From positions 124,001 to 188,000 of the forward strand of contig NZ_JOIU01000026.1 in assembly GCF_000720135.1 (NCBI RefSeq): DNA of 64,000 bases, read 5' to 3'. The notes under the pieces were generated by a model. It was not told where the DNA came from and did no database searches. It saw only the letters and a program-made list of their open reading frames with translations. A program made the position numbers and the translations under genes. This document shows positions 26,784 through 36,510 of the stretch, one piece after another. This DNA comes from Streptomyces sp. NRRL S-1022. GTDB lineage: Bacteria > Actinomycetota > Actinomycetes > Streptomycetales > Streptomycetaceae. Within the stretch, counting starts at the first letter, position 1. Every line of letters begins with the position of its first letter.

Positions 26784-28360
26784 CCCTTGGCCTCTTCCGG
26801 GCCATCACCAGACCGCTGCCGCATGCAGTGCTGCTGTGCCAGGCAGACGGCCGCGTGCTGGCTGCCAACCCGGCCGCCGTCCGCTGTGACGACCGGCTGC
26901 GCCCGGGCACCAGCGTGTTCGATCTACGGCCCGACGACACACCGTGGCTGCGCCGGCAGCTGGCCGTATGGCTGAGCAGCGGCAGCCCCGTGCCCGGCGC
27001 GCTGGTCATCAAGGACGCTGACGGCCGCATGCGGCGGTTCCGCTGCCACGGGGCGCGCGCCACGTGGTGGGACGGCCCGCAGCCGGCCCTGCAACTGCAT
27101 CTCGTCGAGGCCGGGACCTCCGACCAGTTCGTCGCGCTCAGCCAGCAGGTCGAAGCGCTGAACCGGGAGGTCGCCTTCCGTCGGGCCACCGAAGTGGACC
27201 GGGCGCGATTGCTGGCCGCTGAACAGGCCGCCCGCGCCCAGTTGCAGCACCTGTACGACCTGACCGCCGCCCTGGCCGGAGCGATCACCCTCGCGGAGGT
27301 CTCCCACGTCGTCAGCGACGTGGCGCCGGCCGCCCTCGGGGCCATCGCAGCGGAGCTCTACCTGCACTCGGCGCGGCTGGTGCCGCCCCTGCAGCCAGGG
27401 GACAACGGCCTTCCGGCCGACGCGGGGGGCTGGACCGACCTGGACCGGCCGTCCTCCTCGGACCGCTCGCTTCCCGGCGAAGCCGCGGACGCTGTACCCA
27501 TCGCCCTGTCGCTGGAGGCCGACGGTGTTCACCTCGGCATGCTGATCGTGTACGGCTCGGACAGTTCCACCGCTCCCGAGCATGTGACGGCGGTGGCCCA
27601 GCAGATCGCCCAGGCGCTGCGGCGGGCGGGGCTGCACGAGCACGAGCACCGGGTCGCCGAGCGCCTGCAGCTCAGCCTGCTGCCGCAGCTGCCCCGTCTG
27701 CCCGGCCTGGAGACGGCCACCTGCTACGCGCCGGGGAGTGACCTGCTCTCGGTGGGCGGCGACTGGTACGACGTCTACGAAGTGGACGCCGATCACATCG
27801 GCCTGAGCATCGGTGACGTCGCCGGCCACGGACTGCACGAGGCGACCGTCATGGCCCAGATCACCGCCGCCCTGCGCAACATCGTGCCGCGCTGCGGCAC
27901 CGACCCCGCCGCCGTCCTGGACGAGCTGAACACCTTCCTGGGCCGCTACCATCCGAATGGCATGGCCACCGCCTGTTACCTGGTCTTCGAACACCGGACA
28001 CGCACCCTGACCTACGCCAGGGCCGGGCATCCGCCGCCGCTGCTCATCCACGCCGACGGCGCCAGCGCCTACCTCGACGACGCCGCCTCGCCCCCTCTCG
28101 GACCCGTCCGGAACGTCCGCTACCGACAGGCCGACGTCACCGTGACCGAGGACGACACCGTGCTGCTGTACACCGACGGACTGATCGAGCGCCGTCGCGA
28201 AGACCTCGCCGTAGGAATGGAACGGCTGACCGCGTTCGCCCACACCACCAGCGGCCTGGACATCGCCGAACTGTGCGACCGGTTCCTGCACCACCAGCCC
28301 GAGGCGGCGTTCCCCGACGACCGGGCCCTGCTCGCCGTCCGCTTCCCTCGGCCGACCTGA
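26780..28360 (+). CDS. PAS/GAF-SpoIIE (PP2C) serine phosphatase
   Basis: 526 residues. The N-terminal PAS-like domain (about 5-110) contains [21 protein letters not shown] coiled coil (115-160) and a GAF-like domain (165-280) follow. The C-terminal PP2C domain (290-525) has [35 protein letters not shown] and [11 protein letters not shown]. It should dephosphorylate a STAS-type protein. Translation is coupled to the methanogen-output-domain gene, which probably supplies its signal input. Confidence 0.88.
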   Translation: MTLGLFRAITRPLPHAVLLCQADGRVLAANPAAVRCDDRLRPGTSVFDLRPDDTPWLRRQLAVWLSSGSPVPGALVIKDADGRMRRFRCHGARATWWDGPQPALQLHLVEAGTSDQFVALSQQVEALNREVAFRRATEVDRARLLAAEQAARAQLQHLYDLTAALAGAITLAEVSHVVSDVAPAALGAIAAELYLHSARLVPPLQPGDNGLPADAGGWTDLDRPSSSDRSLPGEAADAVPIALSLEADGVHLGMLIVYGSDSSTAPEHVTAVAQQIAQALRRAGLHEHEHRVAERLQLSLLPQLPRLPGLETATCYAPGSDLLSVGGDWYDVYEVDADHIGLSIGDVAGHGLHEATVMAQITAALRNIVPRCGTDPAAVLDELNTFLGRYHPNGMATACYLVFEHRTRTLTYARAGHPPPLLIHADGASAYLDDAASPPLGPVRNVRYRQADVTVTEDDTVLLYTDGLIERRREDLAVGMERLTAFAHTTSGLDIAELCDRFLHHQPEAAFPDDRALLAVRFPRPT

Positions 28361-28790
28361 CCGGCCCTCCACCCGGCACGGCGGGCCGTACCGGCACCGC
28401 GGACGACCAGTTGGCGCAGTCGACACTCCCGGGCTGGGACCAGGGCCCGGGCGGAAGCGATCAGGGCACCGCGCACGGCGGCAACCGGGGCGCCGGCCAG
28501 GACGGAGGCGCGCAGGGCGCGCGTCTCGGCCGGCTCGTCCGGTGACCGGGTCGCGAGGCGGTCGGCGAGGGCCTCGGCGCTGCCGTCCTCGAAACCGGCG
28601 AGCACGCCGCCGCGCCGCACGCCGGTGGACATGGCGCGGGGCGGCACGCCGACGAAGCGGCGGCGTACGGCGCTCGTCCTGACCGCCCTTCTCGCCCCGG
28701 CCACCCTCGCTGGTACGGCGGAACCGCTGGTCCGGCACCGGATCTCTCCGCGGTGCGGTCCCCCGGCGGCCTCGGGTGTGGGCGTGCTGA
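28361..28790. other. 430-nt region, no supported gene
   Basis: A plus frame from ATG 28631 opens with a signal-peptide-like stretch (KRRRTALVLTALLAPATLAG) but loses any protein character within 40 codons. A minus frame below 28704 (MSTGVRRGGVLAGFEDGSAE and on) runs antisense into the phosphatase gene. Both could be gene remnants; neither is annotated as coding. Confidence 0.35.
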
Positions 28791-29135
28791 TCAGATTGAG
28801 GTCTTCGACTGAGGCCTGCCGCCCTCGGCGCGCAGTTGCTCGTTGATGCGCTGCGCCTCTTCGAGCTGGTCTTCGAGGATGACGATGCGGCAGGCGGCCT
28901 CTATGGCGGTGCCCTGGTCGACGAGTTCGCGGGCGCGGGCGGCGATGCGCAGCTGGTACCGGGAGTAGCGGCGATGGCCGCCGTCGGAGCGCAGCGGGGT
29001 GATCAGGCGGTGTTCGCCGAGGGCGCGGAGGAAGGCGGGGGTGGTGCCGAGCATCTCGGCGGCCCGGCCCATGGTGTAGGCGGGGTAGTCGTCATCGTCG
29101 AGAGGGCCGACGGGACGGGAGCCGGCAGGCGGCAT
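28791..29135 (-). CDS. MerR-type helix-turn-helix regulator (short)
   Basis: 114 residues. The winged-helix MerR DNA-binding region is [20 protein letters not shown] with [20 protein letters not shown] (about residues 20-75). It is followed by the coiled coil [20 protein letters not shown] (about 85-105) used for dimerisation. No ligand domain is present. ATG 29133-29135 follows AGAAGAGG. Small MerR-like proteins of this type are common in Streptomyces; the target is unknown. The 500-nt region before it has two strong hairpins. Confidence 0.85.
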   Translation of the reverse strand: MPPAGSRPVGPLDDDDYPAYTMGRAAEMLGTTPAFLRALGEHRLITPLRSDGGHRRYSRYQLRIAARARELVDQGTAIEAACRIVILEDQLEEAQRINEQLRAEGGRPQSKTSI

Positions 29136-29649
29136 AGACCTCTTCTTTCGGGGACGCGTCGGGGGGCCCGAGTGCCAGTACCGGCACCCGGGCCCCGAGC
29201 TTTCAACACCATCTACCGGCGCGTTGCGCCGACCTTCTTTTCCGCAGGTGCCGCCTGGGAGGGCGGGGCTGCGGGGATCGCGAATGCGTGACCGGGGACC
29301 ACCTTCCAATCCGGGGCCTTGCGGTACCCGGGCGGACTGCTCCTCGCCCGGGCGATCCTGATGGCGTTCTGCTCCTTACCTTTCGATTGCGATACCGCGG
29401 GTGCTGCTCACAGCCCCGCTGGGGCTGTGTCCTTCTCGTCTACCTGCACAGCAGTTCGTCCCTGCTGTGCCCACTTTGACTTCTGGGTACGGAGACAACG
29501 CTAGCCCTGGGACGATGGAATGTCTACTGTCACCGGGATAGTTTTTCTCCGGTTACTGGCGCCCACTCGAATGGCGGTCCCCGCTCCCCCTGCAGCAGGC
29601 CTCCGCCCACCAGGCACAACTGCCGTGCTCTGCGAACCGGCACACCGCG
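29136..29649. other. 514-nt less GC-rich intergenic region with hairpins
   Basis: No gene is supported. Base composition is visibly less GC-rich than the flanks from about 29360 to 29570, unlike a coding Streptomyces sequence. It contains the paired hairpins listed next and should hold the promoter of the MerR-type gene. Confidence 0.45.
29409..29470. other. two perfect 9-bp hairpins in tandem, possible structured RNA
   Basis: CACAGCCCC-GCT-GGGGCTGTG (29409-29429) and GCACAGCAG-7 nt-CTGCTGTGC (29446-29470) are both perfect stems, 16 nt apart. Orientation cannot be decided. They could be part of a 5' leader, a small RNA or a bidirectional terminator; no poly-T tract follows either. Confidence 0.4.
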
Positions 29650-30138
29650 TCACTCCGGAGGAATGCGGAACTCGAACTCGGGACGGTCCCACGGCACGGC
29701 GGGCGGGTTCGCGCGGGCGGTCCCGGTCCGTATCGCGCCGACGCGGTGATAGAAGTCCTCGGCGGGAAGGTGCGACACGACCCTGACGCGGTCGAGCCCG
29801 GCGGCACGGGCCTCGGACTGCATGTGCGCGACGAGCAGTCGTCCGATACCCCGCCCCTGCGCCTCGTCGGCGACGAACAGCAGGTCGAGCTCCGGCGGAA
29901 CGAGGACGAGCGAGTAGAACCCGAGGACCCGGTCTCCGTGCTCGTCGGCGCCGACGGCCACGAAGGCGCGGTGGGCCTCGATGTAATCAGGGCCGACCCG
30001 GTAGCCCGCGACCGCGGACGCGTACTTGCCTTCGTAGGCGCCTGAGCCACGCACGAGCCGTGTGAGCCGTTTGGCATCCCGCGCGACGGCCCTCCGTATG
30101 GTGATCGGCTGACTGGTCGGGGAAGTGCGTGAACCCAT
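29650..30138 (-). CDS. GNAT-family N-acetyltransferase
   Basis: 162 residues. The N-terminal beta strand is ITIRRAVARDAKRLTRLVRG, the central strands are DRVLGFYSLVLVPPELDLLF, and the acetyl-CoA binding motif A is EAQGRGIGRLLVAHM (Q-x-x-G-x-G/A). Size and order fit GNAT enzymes that transfer an acetyl group to an amine; the substrate is unknown. ATG 30136-30138 lacks a clear Shine-Dalgarno. Confidence 0.82.
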   Translation of the reverse strand: MGSRTSPTSQPITIRRAVARDAKRLTRLVRGSGAYEGKYASAVAGYRVGPDYIEAHRAFVAVGADEHGDRVLGFYSLVLVPPELDLLFVADEAQGRGIGRLLVAHMQSEARAAGLDRVRVVSHLPAEDFYHRVGAIRTGTARANPPAVPWDRPEFEFRIPPE

Positions 30139-30660
30139 CGGGAGAGTATTTCGCACCGGGGTGTGCCCTCGTGCGGAGGGGTCGGCTGCCCGTCCGGCCG
30201 ACCTCCTGGAGGCAGAGAGCCGTCGGTCATGCGGTACCCGGAGCTGCCATGGTTGGTGGGGCGGGCAGCCGCAGGTCCTGGGCTTCGGCCACGACGCGGG
30301 ACCCCTCCGGCGGCGATCAGGGCGGTTCGGGCCCGGGGAGCGGGCCGCGAGCGTTCGGGCCGGCCACCGCGAGAGGCGGCGGCGTCTTCGTGAGTCACGC
30401 CGGCGTCGCACCGGGCCGTCGGGTACCTCCCGGCCACCGTGCAACGTCGGCGGCCGGAGGTCCTGGCCGGGAATGCCGGTGCGGCGGCGCCACCGATCCG
30501 CGCCAGCCGTGGTCGGGCCCTCACGCAGGCGAGACCGCCGGCTGCGCCTCGCCCGCAACGCGCACATGGTCATGCGCACGTTGCGGGCCACGGCACCGGG
30601 CGCGCGAGTGGACAGCGCGCGGAGTGCCGACAAGGCGGCCGGACCGCGGGACTGATCGAC
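30139..30660. other. 522-nt region, no gene seen
   Basis: Frames are open on both strands, as is common at this GC content, but they are Arg/Pro/Gly-rich without recognisable motifs. Nothing else was found. Confidence 0.4.
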
Positions 30661-30903
30661 TCAGCCGCCGCTCTTACGCCTGAACGACCGCTGGCTCGCA
30701 GCCGGGCCGTGCGCCGCACGCACCTTGGACGCATCCGGGTTGGCGGCGGCATCGGCCGCGTCCGCCTGCGCACCGCGCTTGCGCGCCAGGGCTTCACGGA
30801 ACTTGCGCTTGAGGTCGTAGTTGCCGTCGCTGTCCGGCGACACAGAGGACGTCTCGGCGGCAGCCGGCTCCGAACCTTCCGTGGTTGCGGGCTCTTCAGT
30901 CAT
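30661..30903 (-). CDS. small DUF5302-family protein
   Basis: 80 residues, highly charged. The family core reads YDLKRKFREALARKRGAQAD and the C-terminus HGPAASQRSFRRKSGG, both characteristic of the short actinobacterial DUF5302 proteins of unknown function. No membrane segment. ATG 30901-30903 follows a perfect AGGAGG at 5 nt. It lies downstream of the helicase on the same strand with a 75-nt gap. Confidence 0.85.
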   Translation of the reverse strand: MTEEPATTEGSEPAAAETSSVSPDSDGNYDLKRKFREALARKRGAQADAADAAANPDASKVRAAHGPAASQRSFRRKSGG

Positions 30904-30978
30904 GGTGACCTCCTGGGTTCGGGGTGGGGCAGCACAGCTTGTCATGCCGGGCCAGGTGCGGGACGCCGGCAACGGCTC

Positions 30979-32394
30979 TCAGCCGTTGCGGCGTACGAGG
31001 GCGGCCTTGCGGGCCTCGGCGAGCTTGCGTGCCTCGCCGGCCTTGCGGGACTTGCCGCCGGCACCGCGGGAGGTGTCCTTGCTGGTGCCGAGGCCGCGGA
31101 AGGGAGCATTGATGTTCTTGGGCCGGGGGACGGCGGGCGCGCCGTCGAGCGGGGTGCCGGAGGGAGCCTTGGCGCCGGTGATCCGGCTCAGTTCCGCCTC
31201 GCCCGAGCGCACCTTGGTGACGGTCGGCTCGATGCCGGCCCCGGCCATCATGCGGGTCGTCTCGCGGCGCTGGCCGGCCAGCACGAGCGTGACCACGCTG
31301 CCGGACTCACCGGCGCGGGCGGTGCGGCCGGCCCGGTGCACGTAGTCCTTGGGGTCGGTGGGCGGGTCGACGTTGACGACGAGATCGAGGTCGTCGACGT
31401 GGAGGCCACGGGCCGCCACGTTGGTCGCCACCAGAACCGTGATCTGACCGTTCCTGAACTGCGCCAGGGTCCGCGTGCGCTGTGGCTGGGACTTGCCGCT
31501 GTGCAGGGCCCCGGCGTGCACCCCGCTGGCCCGCAGATGGCGGGTGAGCTGGTCGACGGCGTGCTTGGTGTCGAGGAACAGCAGTACGCGGCCGTCGCGG
31601 GCGGCGATCTCCGTGGTGACGGCGTAGCGGTCAGGGCCGTGGACGACCAGTACGTGGTGCTCCATCGTCGAGACCGTGCCCGCGGACGGGTCGACGGAGT
31701 GGACGACGGGGTCGTGGAGGTAGCGGCGGACCAGCTGATCGACGTCGCGATCCAGGGTGGCCGAGAACAGCATCCGCTGACCGTCGGGGTGTACCTGGTC
31801 GAGCACGTCGACGACCTGCGGCAGGAATCCCAAGTCGCACATCTGGTCGGCCTCGTCCACCACGGTGATCGCTACCCGTCCCAGACGGCAGGCGTTGCGC
31901 TCGATCAGGTCGTGCAGGCGTCCGGGGGTGGCGACAATCACCTCGGCTCCCTCGCGCAGCGCGGCGACCTGCCGGCCGATCGACATGCCGCCGACGACCG
32001 TGGCCATCCGCAGCCGCAGCGCTTCGGCGTACGGCGTCAGCGCCTGGGTGACCTGCTGGGCCAGCTCCCGCGTGGGCACGAGGATCAGGGCGAGGGGCTG
32101 CTTCGGTTCGGCGCGCCGCCCGGCCGTACGTGTCAGCAGCGGCAGGCCGAAGGCGAGCGTCTTGCCCGATCCGGTGCGTCCGCGCCCCAGGACGTCGCGC
32201 CCCTCCAAGGCATCGGGCAGTGTGGCGGCCTGGATCGGAAAGGGTTCACGCACCCCGAGGTCGCTCAGTCTCCGCAGCACCGCCGCCGGCAGTTCGAGAT
32301 CGGCGAAGAGGCGGACCGGGGGCGGCGCCGGGGTCCTGGACCCGGGCTGGGCGGGACCGCCGTGAGCGATGAGTGAGTCGTCGGGATGCTTCAT
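30979..32394 (-). CDS. DEAD-box ATP-dependent RNA helicase
   Basis: 471 residues. All helicase motifs are visible: Q-motif region PFPIQAATLPDAL, motif I GRGRTGSGKT, Ia PTRELAQQ, II VDEADQMCDLGF, III SATL, and VI HRAGRTARAG. A basic C-terminal tail (KSRKAGEARKLAEARKAALV) probably binds RNA. It would unwind structured RNA, often in cold adaptation or ribosome assembly. ATG 32392-32394 follows GGAAGG at 6 nt. A 229-nt gap separates it from the STAS gene upstream. Confidence 0.92.
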   Translation of the reverse strand: MKHPDDSLIAHGGPAQPGSRTPAPPPVRLFADLELPAAVLRRLSDLGVREPFPIQAATLPDALEGRDVLGRGRTGSGKTLAFGLPLLTRTAGRRAEPKQPLALILVPTRELAQQVTQALTPYAEALRLRMATVVGGMSIGRQVAALREGAEVIVATPGRLHDLIERNACRLGRVAITVVDEADQMCDLGFLPQVVDVLDQVHPDGQRMLFSATLDRDVDQLVRRYLHDPVVHSVDPSAGTVSTMEHHVLVVHGPDRYAVTTEIAARDGRVLLFLDTKHAVDQLTRHLRASGVHAGALHSGKSQPQRTRTLAQFRNGQITVLVATNVAARGLHVDDLDLVVNVDPPTDPKDYVHRAGRTARAGESGSVVTLVLAGQRRETTRMMAGAGIEPTVTKVRSGEAELSRITGAKAPSGTPLDGAPAVPRPKNINAPFRGLGTSKDTSRGAGGKSRKAGEARKLAEARKAALVRRNG

Positions 32395-32623
32395 GAACAG
32401 CCTTCCGCAGGGGAACGTACCGAGGAAGGCCCGGCAGGATTGAGCAGCCCACGCACACGCGGAACCGAACAAGCAGAATCGCCCACCGCGACGACCACGC
32501 AAAAGCGTGACACTAACACAAGGCACACCGTCACGACGAGGCACAACCGTCACGAGGCACACATCACGCCGGAATACGGATCCGGGACCGTCGGACGCCA
32601 CAGCGGAGGTCCGTCTCCGACGG

Positions 32624-32962
32624 TCAGGGGCTCATCCGAGCCGGCGCCGCGGTGGTGTGGGGCGTGAACAGTTCGGAGGTCTGCGTCATCTCCAGCAGAC
32701 GCGCGGGCTGGGACTGCAGCCCGGTGACGGCAAGGATGGCGCCTTCGGCCTGCAGACGCCGGCGCAGCTTCACCAGGAGGTTCAGCCCGCTGGAGTCCAT
32801 GAAGGTCACGCCCGACAGGTCCAGGTACAGCGGCTTGCCGCCCACCGGGACGCCGGACGCGGCCTGTATCAGTTCAGGGCAGGTCTGCAAGTCCATCTCG
32901 CCGCACACTGTGATCACGGTGCGGTCGGTGTGCTGCTGTGTCTCTGCGGTGAAAACGCGCAT
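32624..32962 (-). CDS. STAS-domain anti-anti-sigma factor
   Basis: About 112 residues from ATG 32962 (GAGGGG upstream); GTG 32998 would add 12 residues. It is a single STAS domain with the phospho-serine site LSGVTFMDSSGLNLLVKLRR. It starts RVFTAETQQHTDRTVITVCG, as in many Streptomyces BldG/RsbV relatives. No kinase or sigma gene is adjacent, so it must work with partners elsewhere. Confidence 0.86.
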   Translation of the reverse strand: MRVFTAETQQHTDRTVITVCGEMDLQTCPELIQAASGVPVGGKPLYLDLSGVTFMDSSGLNLLVKLRRRLQAEGAILAVTGLQSQPARLLEMTQTSELFTPHTTAAPARMSP

Positions 32963-32998
32963 GGTTCGCCCCTCGTATTCCGGGGTCGAGCCCATCAC

Positions 32999-33316
32999 GC
33001 CCTCCGGCTGCGGAGGGCATCAAGCACGCGGCGTGGGGCCGCGTACAGCCGAGCAAGACAACCCGAGCCGCGTCCCGGTCACCGGAAATGACCTTCAAGG
33101 GCGGCGCGGGGCCTCTCACCAGACCAGGCTGGTTCCCTTGAGCGTCGCACAGACGATCCAGCGTTGACCAGTCCGCCGGTGAGCCGGCGCCGGCCCGACC
33201 GGCCACAACTCCCTCATGTGGCCGGTCGGATACGCCGATGATGCCGTGGGGCTCGGGCAACTACGGGGGCTTCCCCCACGGCTGCCGGAATCGCGGCTGT
33301 CGACCAGATCACTCCA
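32999..33316. other. 318-nt intergenic region, no gene seen
   Basis: No coding frame with protein character and no strong palindrome was found. It should contain the promoter of the STAS gene and the 3' end of the hydrolase transcript. Confidence 0.45.
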
Positions 33317-34033
33317 CTAGGTCAGGCACTCGGTGAGCAGGTCGACGACGTCGTGCCAGGCTCGCTGCGCGTGCCGTGGGTGGTAGCCGACGCCGGGGAC
33401 CGCGGGGTGGTCGACCGGCGGGTGGTGGAAGGCGTGCAAGGCGCCGCCGTAGACCACGAGGCGCCAGTCGACGCCCGCGGCCTGCATCTCGGCGGTGAAC
33501 GCGTCCCGTTGCGCGGGCGGCATGATCGGGTCTTCCGATCCGACCCCGGCCCACACCGGGCAGCGAATGCGCGCCGCCTCGCCCGGCCGGCCCGTGGTCA
33601 GCGCGTTGACTGTCCCGATCGCGCGCAGGTTGACGCCGTCGCGCCCGAGTTCCAGCCCGACGGCGCCCCCGGTGCCGTAGCCGACGGCGGCGATCCGGTC
33701 GGGGTCGGTCCGCGGCTCGGCGCGCAACACGTCGAGCGCCGCATGACCGATGCCCCGCATCCGGTCGGGGTCGGCGAGCAGCGGCAGGCAACGGGCCAGC
33801 ATCTCCTCGGGGTCACCCAGATAGCGGCCGCCGTGAAGGTCGAAGGCCAGCGCCACGTAGCCCAGCTCGGCGAGGGCGTCGGCCCGACGGCGCTCGACGT
33901 CGCTGAGCCCCATGCCCTCCGGCCCGAGCAGCACCGCGGGCCGGCGATCGACTCCGGCCGGGAGTGCGAGGTGCCCGATCATCGTCAGACCGTCGGCCGG
34001 GTACTCGACCGTGCGCGTTGTAATCGTCGTCAT
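33317..34033 (-). CDS. dienelactone hydrolase-like protein lacking the nucleophile cysteine
   Basis: 238 residues, alpha/beta hydrolase of the dienelactone hydrolase group: VLLGPEGMGLSDVERRRADA, YVALAFDLHGGRYLGD, WAGVGSEDPIMPPAQRD (Asp) and GGALHAFHHP (His). The nucleophile elbow, normally G-x-C-x-G-G, reads VGYGTGGAVG, so the cysteine is replaced by glycine. It may not hydrolyse like the family type. ATG 34031-34033 has no ribosome binding site and lies near a likely promoter, so it may be leaderless. Confidence 0.8.
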   Translation of the reverse strand: MTTITTRTVEYPADGLTMIGHLALPAGVDRRPAVLLGPEGMGLSDVERRRADALAELGYVALAFDLHGGRYLGDPEEMLARCLPLLADPDRMRGIGHAALDVLRAEPRTDPDRIAAVGYGTGGAVGLELGRDGVNLRAIGTVNALTTGRPGEAARIRCPVWAGVGSEDPIMPPAQRDAFTAEMQAAGVDWRLVVYGGALHAFHHPPVDHPAVPGVGYHPRHAQRAWHDVVDLLTECLT

Positions 34034-34162
34034 GCGACTGGACGGTAGTGACCGTCGAGTCCGGTCGGGCCGCTGTTCTGCCGCCGGCAGAACAACGGTC
34101 CGGCCGGGCCGGAGGCGACCGGATACAGTGCGCGGGACGGCAGTCCGGTCAGGAGGGGAAGC

Positions 34163-35383
34163 GTGACCGACACCAGCGACACCCGGCCCGCCGAGGGTGA
34201 GGCGCGAGCGCCGCGGCCGGGCCGGCTGCAGCGCCTGATGCGCTACATCCCCCTGATCGCGCCCGTCCTGCTGTGGGCCGTGCCCTGCTGGGTGCTGCTG
34301 TACACCGGCCAGCACTGGCCCCTGCCCGTCGCGCCGGCCGGCACCGCCCTGTTCGCCCTCGGTCTCGTCGGTATGCCACTGGCGATGGCGCGCGGTCACG
34401 GCCGGCGCCAGCAGGACCGGGCGGCGATCCTCGGTGACACCCTGCTGGGCGCCGGCTGGGTCCTGTTCACCTGGTCCGTCCTGCTCGGGAGCCTCCTGCG
34501 GCTCGCCCTGACCGTGGCCGGCGTCGGCGGGAGCCAGGACCGGGCCCGCATCGTCACCTGGGCCGTCCTCGGCACCACCGCCGTACTGCTCGCCTGGGGG
34601 TACGCCGAGGCCCGCCGCGTGCCCCGCGTGCGCCGGCTCGATGTACGACTCCCCCGGCTGGGTCCCGGGCTGGACGGCACCCGCGTCGTACTGATCACCG
34701 ACACCCACTACGGCCCACTCGATCGCGCCCGCTGGTCGCAGCGGGTCTGCGAGACGGTGAACACCCTGGAAGCCGACCTGGTCTGCCACACCGGCGACAT
34801 CGCGGACGGCACGGCCGAACGCCGCCGCGCCCAGGCCCTCCCCCTCGGTACCGTGCGGGCCACCCGGGCCCGGGTGTACGTCACCGGCAACCACGAGTAC
34901 TACAGCGAGGCCCAGGGCTGGGTCGACCTGATGGACGAACTGGGCTGGGAGCCGCTGCGCAACCGCCACCTGCTGCTCGAACGCGGAGGCGACACCCTCG
35001 TGGTCGCCGGCGTGGACGACGTCACCGCCGCGTCCTCCGGCCTGGCAGGCCACCGCGCCCACCTCGCCGGAGCCCTGGACGGCGCCGGCCCCGACCTGCC
35101 CGTCCTGCTCCTGGCCCACCAGCCCAAGTTCGTCGACCGGGCGGCAGCGGCCGGCATCGACCTCCAGCTCTCCGGCCACACCCACGGCGGCCAGATCTGG
35201 CCCTTCCACCACCTGGTCCGCCTCGACCAGCCCGCCCTCGCCGGCCTCAGCCACCACGGCAGCCGCACCCTTCTCTACACCAGCCGCGGCACCGGCTTCT
35301 GGGGTCCGCCGTTCCGCGTCTTCGCCCCCAGCGAGATCACCCTCCTCGTCCTCCGCAGCCCGCACCCGCCCACCTCGCCGTAG
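34163..35383 (+). CDS. membrane-anchored metallophosphoesterase
   Basis: 406 residues. About four hydrophobic helices lie in the first 150 residues, followed by a calcineurin-like domain with all metal motifs: ITDTHYGP, TGDIADG, TGNHEYY, LAHQPKF and SGHTHGGQIWP. This is the YkuE/YaeI-type layout of membrane-linked phosphoesterases, thought to act on phospholipid-like or cell-wall phosphoesters. GTG 34163 follows GAGGGGAAGC. Divergent from the dienelactone hydrolase-like gene. Confidence 0.88.
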   Translation: MTDTSDTRPAEGEARAPRPGRLQRLMRYIPLIAPVLLWAVPCWVLLYTGQHWPLPVAPAGTALFALGLVGMPLAMARGHGRRQQDRAAILGDTLLGAGWVLFTWSVLLGSLLRLALTVAGVGGSQDRARIVTWAVLGTTAVLLAWGYAEARRVPRVRRLDVRLPRLGPGLDGTRVVLITDTHYGPLDRARWSQRVCETVNTLEADLVCHTGDIADGTAERRRAQALPLGTVRATRARVYVTGNHEYYSEAQGWVDLMDELGWEPLRNRHLLLERGGDTLVVAGVDDVTAASSGLAGHRAHLAGALDGAGPDLPVLLLAHQPKFVDRAAAAGIDLQLSGHTHGGQIWPFHHLVRLDQPALAGLSHHGSRTLLYTSRGTGFWGPPFRVFAPSEITLLVLRSPHPPTSP

Positions 35384-35507
35384 CACGGCGTGCCCGGACC
35401 TCTCCGACGAGGACGGACGGGCCGCTGCCCCGGCGTACACATGACTGACAAGAACCTGTCACACGCGGAGCGGAATGCGGGCCCGGCGGGCCCCCGTTCC
35501 GACTGTC

Positions 35508-36431
35508 ATGACTGTTGGAGTAGCACTCGACGCGTCCGACGCGGACAACCAGGTCGATGCCACCGTGCGGCTGGCCCGGGAGGCCGCGGCCGCCGGTCTG
35601 CGGTCCGCGTGGTTCGGCCAGACCTTCGGCGCGGACTCACCCCAGCTCGCGGCGATCGTCGGGCGTGAGGTGCCCGGGCTGCAGGTGGGGACCTCCGCGA
35701 TCCCGGTCTTCGGCCGGCACCCCCTGCTCGTCTCCAGCCAGGCCCAGACCGCGCAGGCCGCGACGCACGGCCGCTACCACCTCGGTCTGGCCCTGGGCAC
35801 CAAGCTGCTGACCGAGACCGGCTTCGGCCTGCCCTTCGAGCGCCCCATCGCCCGTCTGCGTGAATTCCTCACCGTGCTGCGCCAGTTGACAGAGACGGGC
35901 ACGGCCGACTTCCACGGTGAGCTGCTGACCGCGGCCACCCCGTTGCCGGCACGGGTGCCGGGCGCCGGGAACGGCCTCCCCGTGCTGGTCGCCGCCATGG
36001 GGCCGCAGGCGCTGCGGGTCAGCGGTGAGCTGGCGGACGGCATCCTGCCGTACCTGGCGGGACCGCGTGCCCTGGCGGAACACATCGTGCCCGCCCTGAC
36101 CGCCGCGGCCGAGGCCGCCGGCCGCCCCGCGCCCAGGATCGTGGCCCTGGTGCCCGGCGTGGTCACGGACGACGTGGACGCGGTGCGGGCGAAGGCCGGC
36201 GAGAACCTCGCGTTCTACGAGCAGATCCCGTCCTACGCCCGGGTCATCGAACTCTCCGGCGGCCGACGGGCCGCCGACGTGGCCGTGATCGGTGACGAGA
36301 AGGCGGTCGAGGCCGAGGTCCGCCGTTACCGCGACGCCGGTGCCACCGAGGTCGTGTTCTCGAACACCGGGATCGCCGGAGAGACGGACCGCCGTCGCAC
36401 GTGGGCGCTCCTCGGCGAACTGGCCGGATGA
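35508..36431 (+). CDS. LLM-class F420-dependent oxidoreductase
   Basis: 307 residues, luciferase-like TIM barrel. It begins MTVGVALDASDADNQVD. Substrate/cofactor loops are RSAWFGQTFGADS, VGTSAIPVFGRHPLLVSSQA, GRYHLGLALG and VLVAAMGPQALRVSGELADG. These match actinobacterial F420-dependent reductases of the MSMEG_4879 type. It would reduce or oxidise an unknown substrate with F420. ATG 35508 fits the family N-terminus; ATG 35475, preceded by GGAG, would add 11 residues. Confidence 0.85.
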   Translation: MTVGVALDASDADNQVDATVRLAREAAAAGLRSAWFGQTFGADSPQLAAIVGREVPGLQVGTSAIPVFGRHPLLVSSQAQTAQAATHGRYHLGLALGTKLLTETGFGLPFERPIARLREFLTVLRQLTETGTADFHGELLTAATPLPARVPGAGNGLPVLVAAMGPQALRVSGELADGILPYLAGPRALAEHIVPALTAAAEAAGRPAPRIVALVPGVVTDDVDAVRAKAGENLAFYEQIPSYARVIELSGGRRAADVAVIGDEKAVEAEVRRYRDAGATEVVFSNTGIAGETDRRRTWALLGELAG

Positions 36432-36510
36432 GCGCACCCGCCGGGCACCGTCCCGGCAGCAGCCCCGCAACCCCGTGCGAGGCCGAGCCTCGCCCAGTGA
36501 AGGAGAACCG

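Noticed and set aside
28631..28846. Plus-strand frame with a signal-peptide-like start
   Set aside because: After the hydrophobic stretch the sequence is Arg/Pro-rich and ends quickly; possible gene remnant but not supportable.
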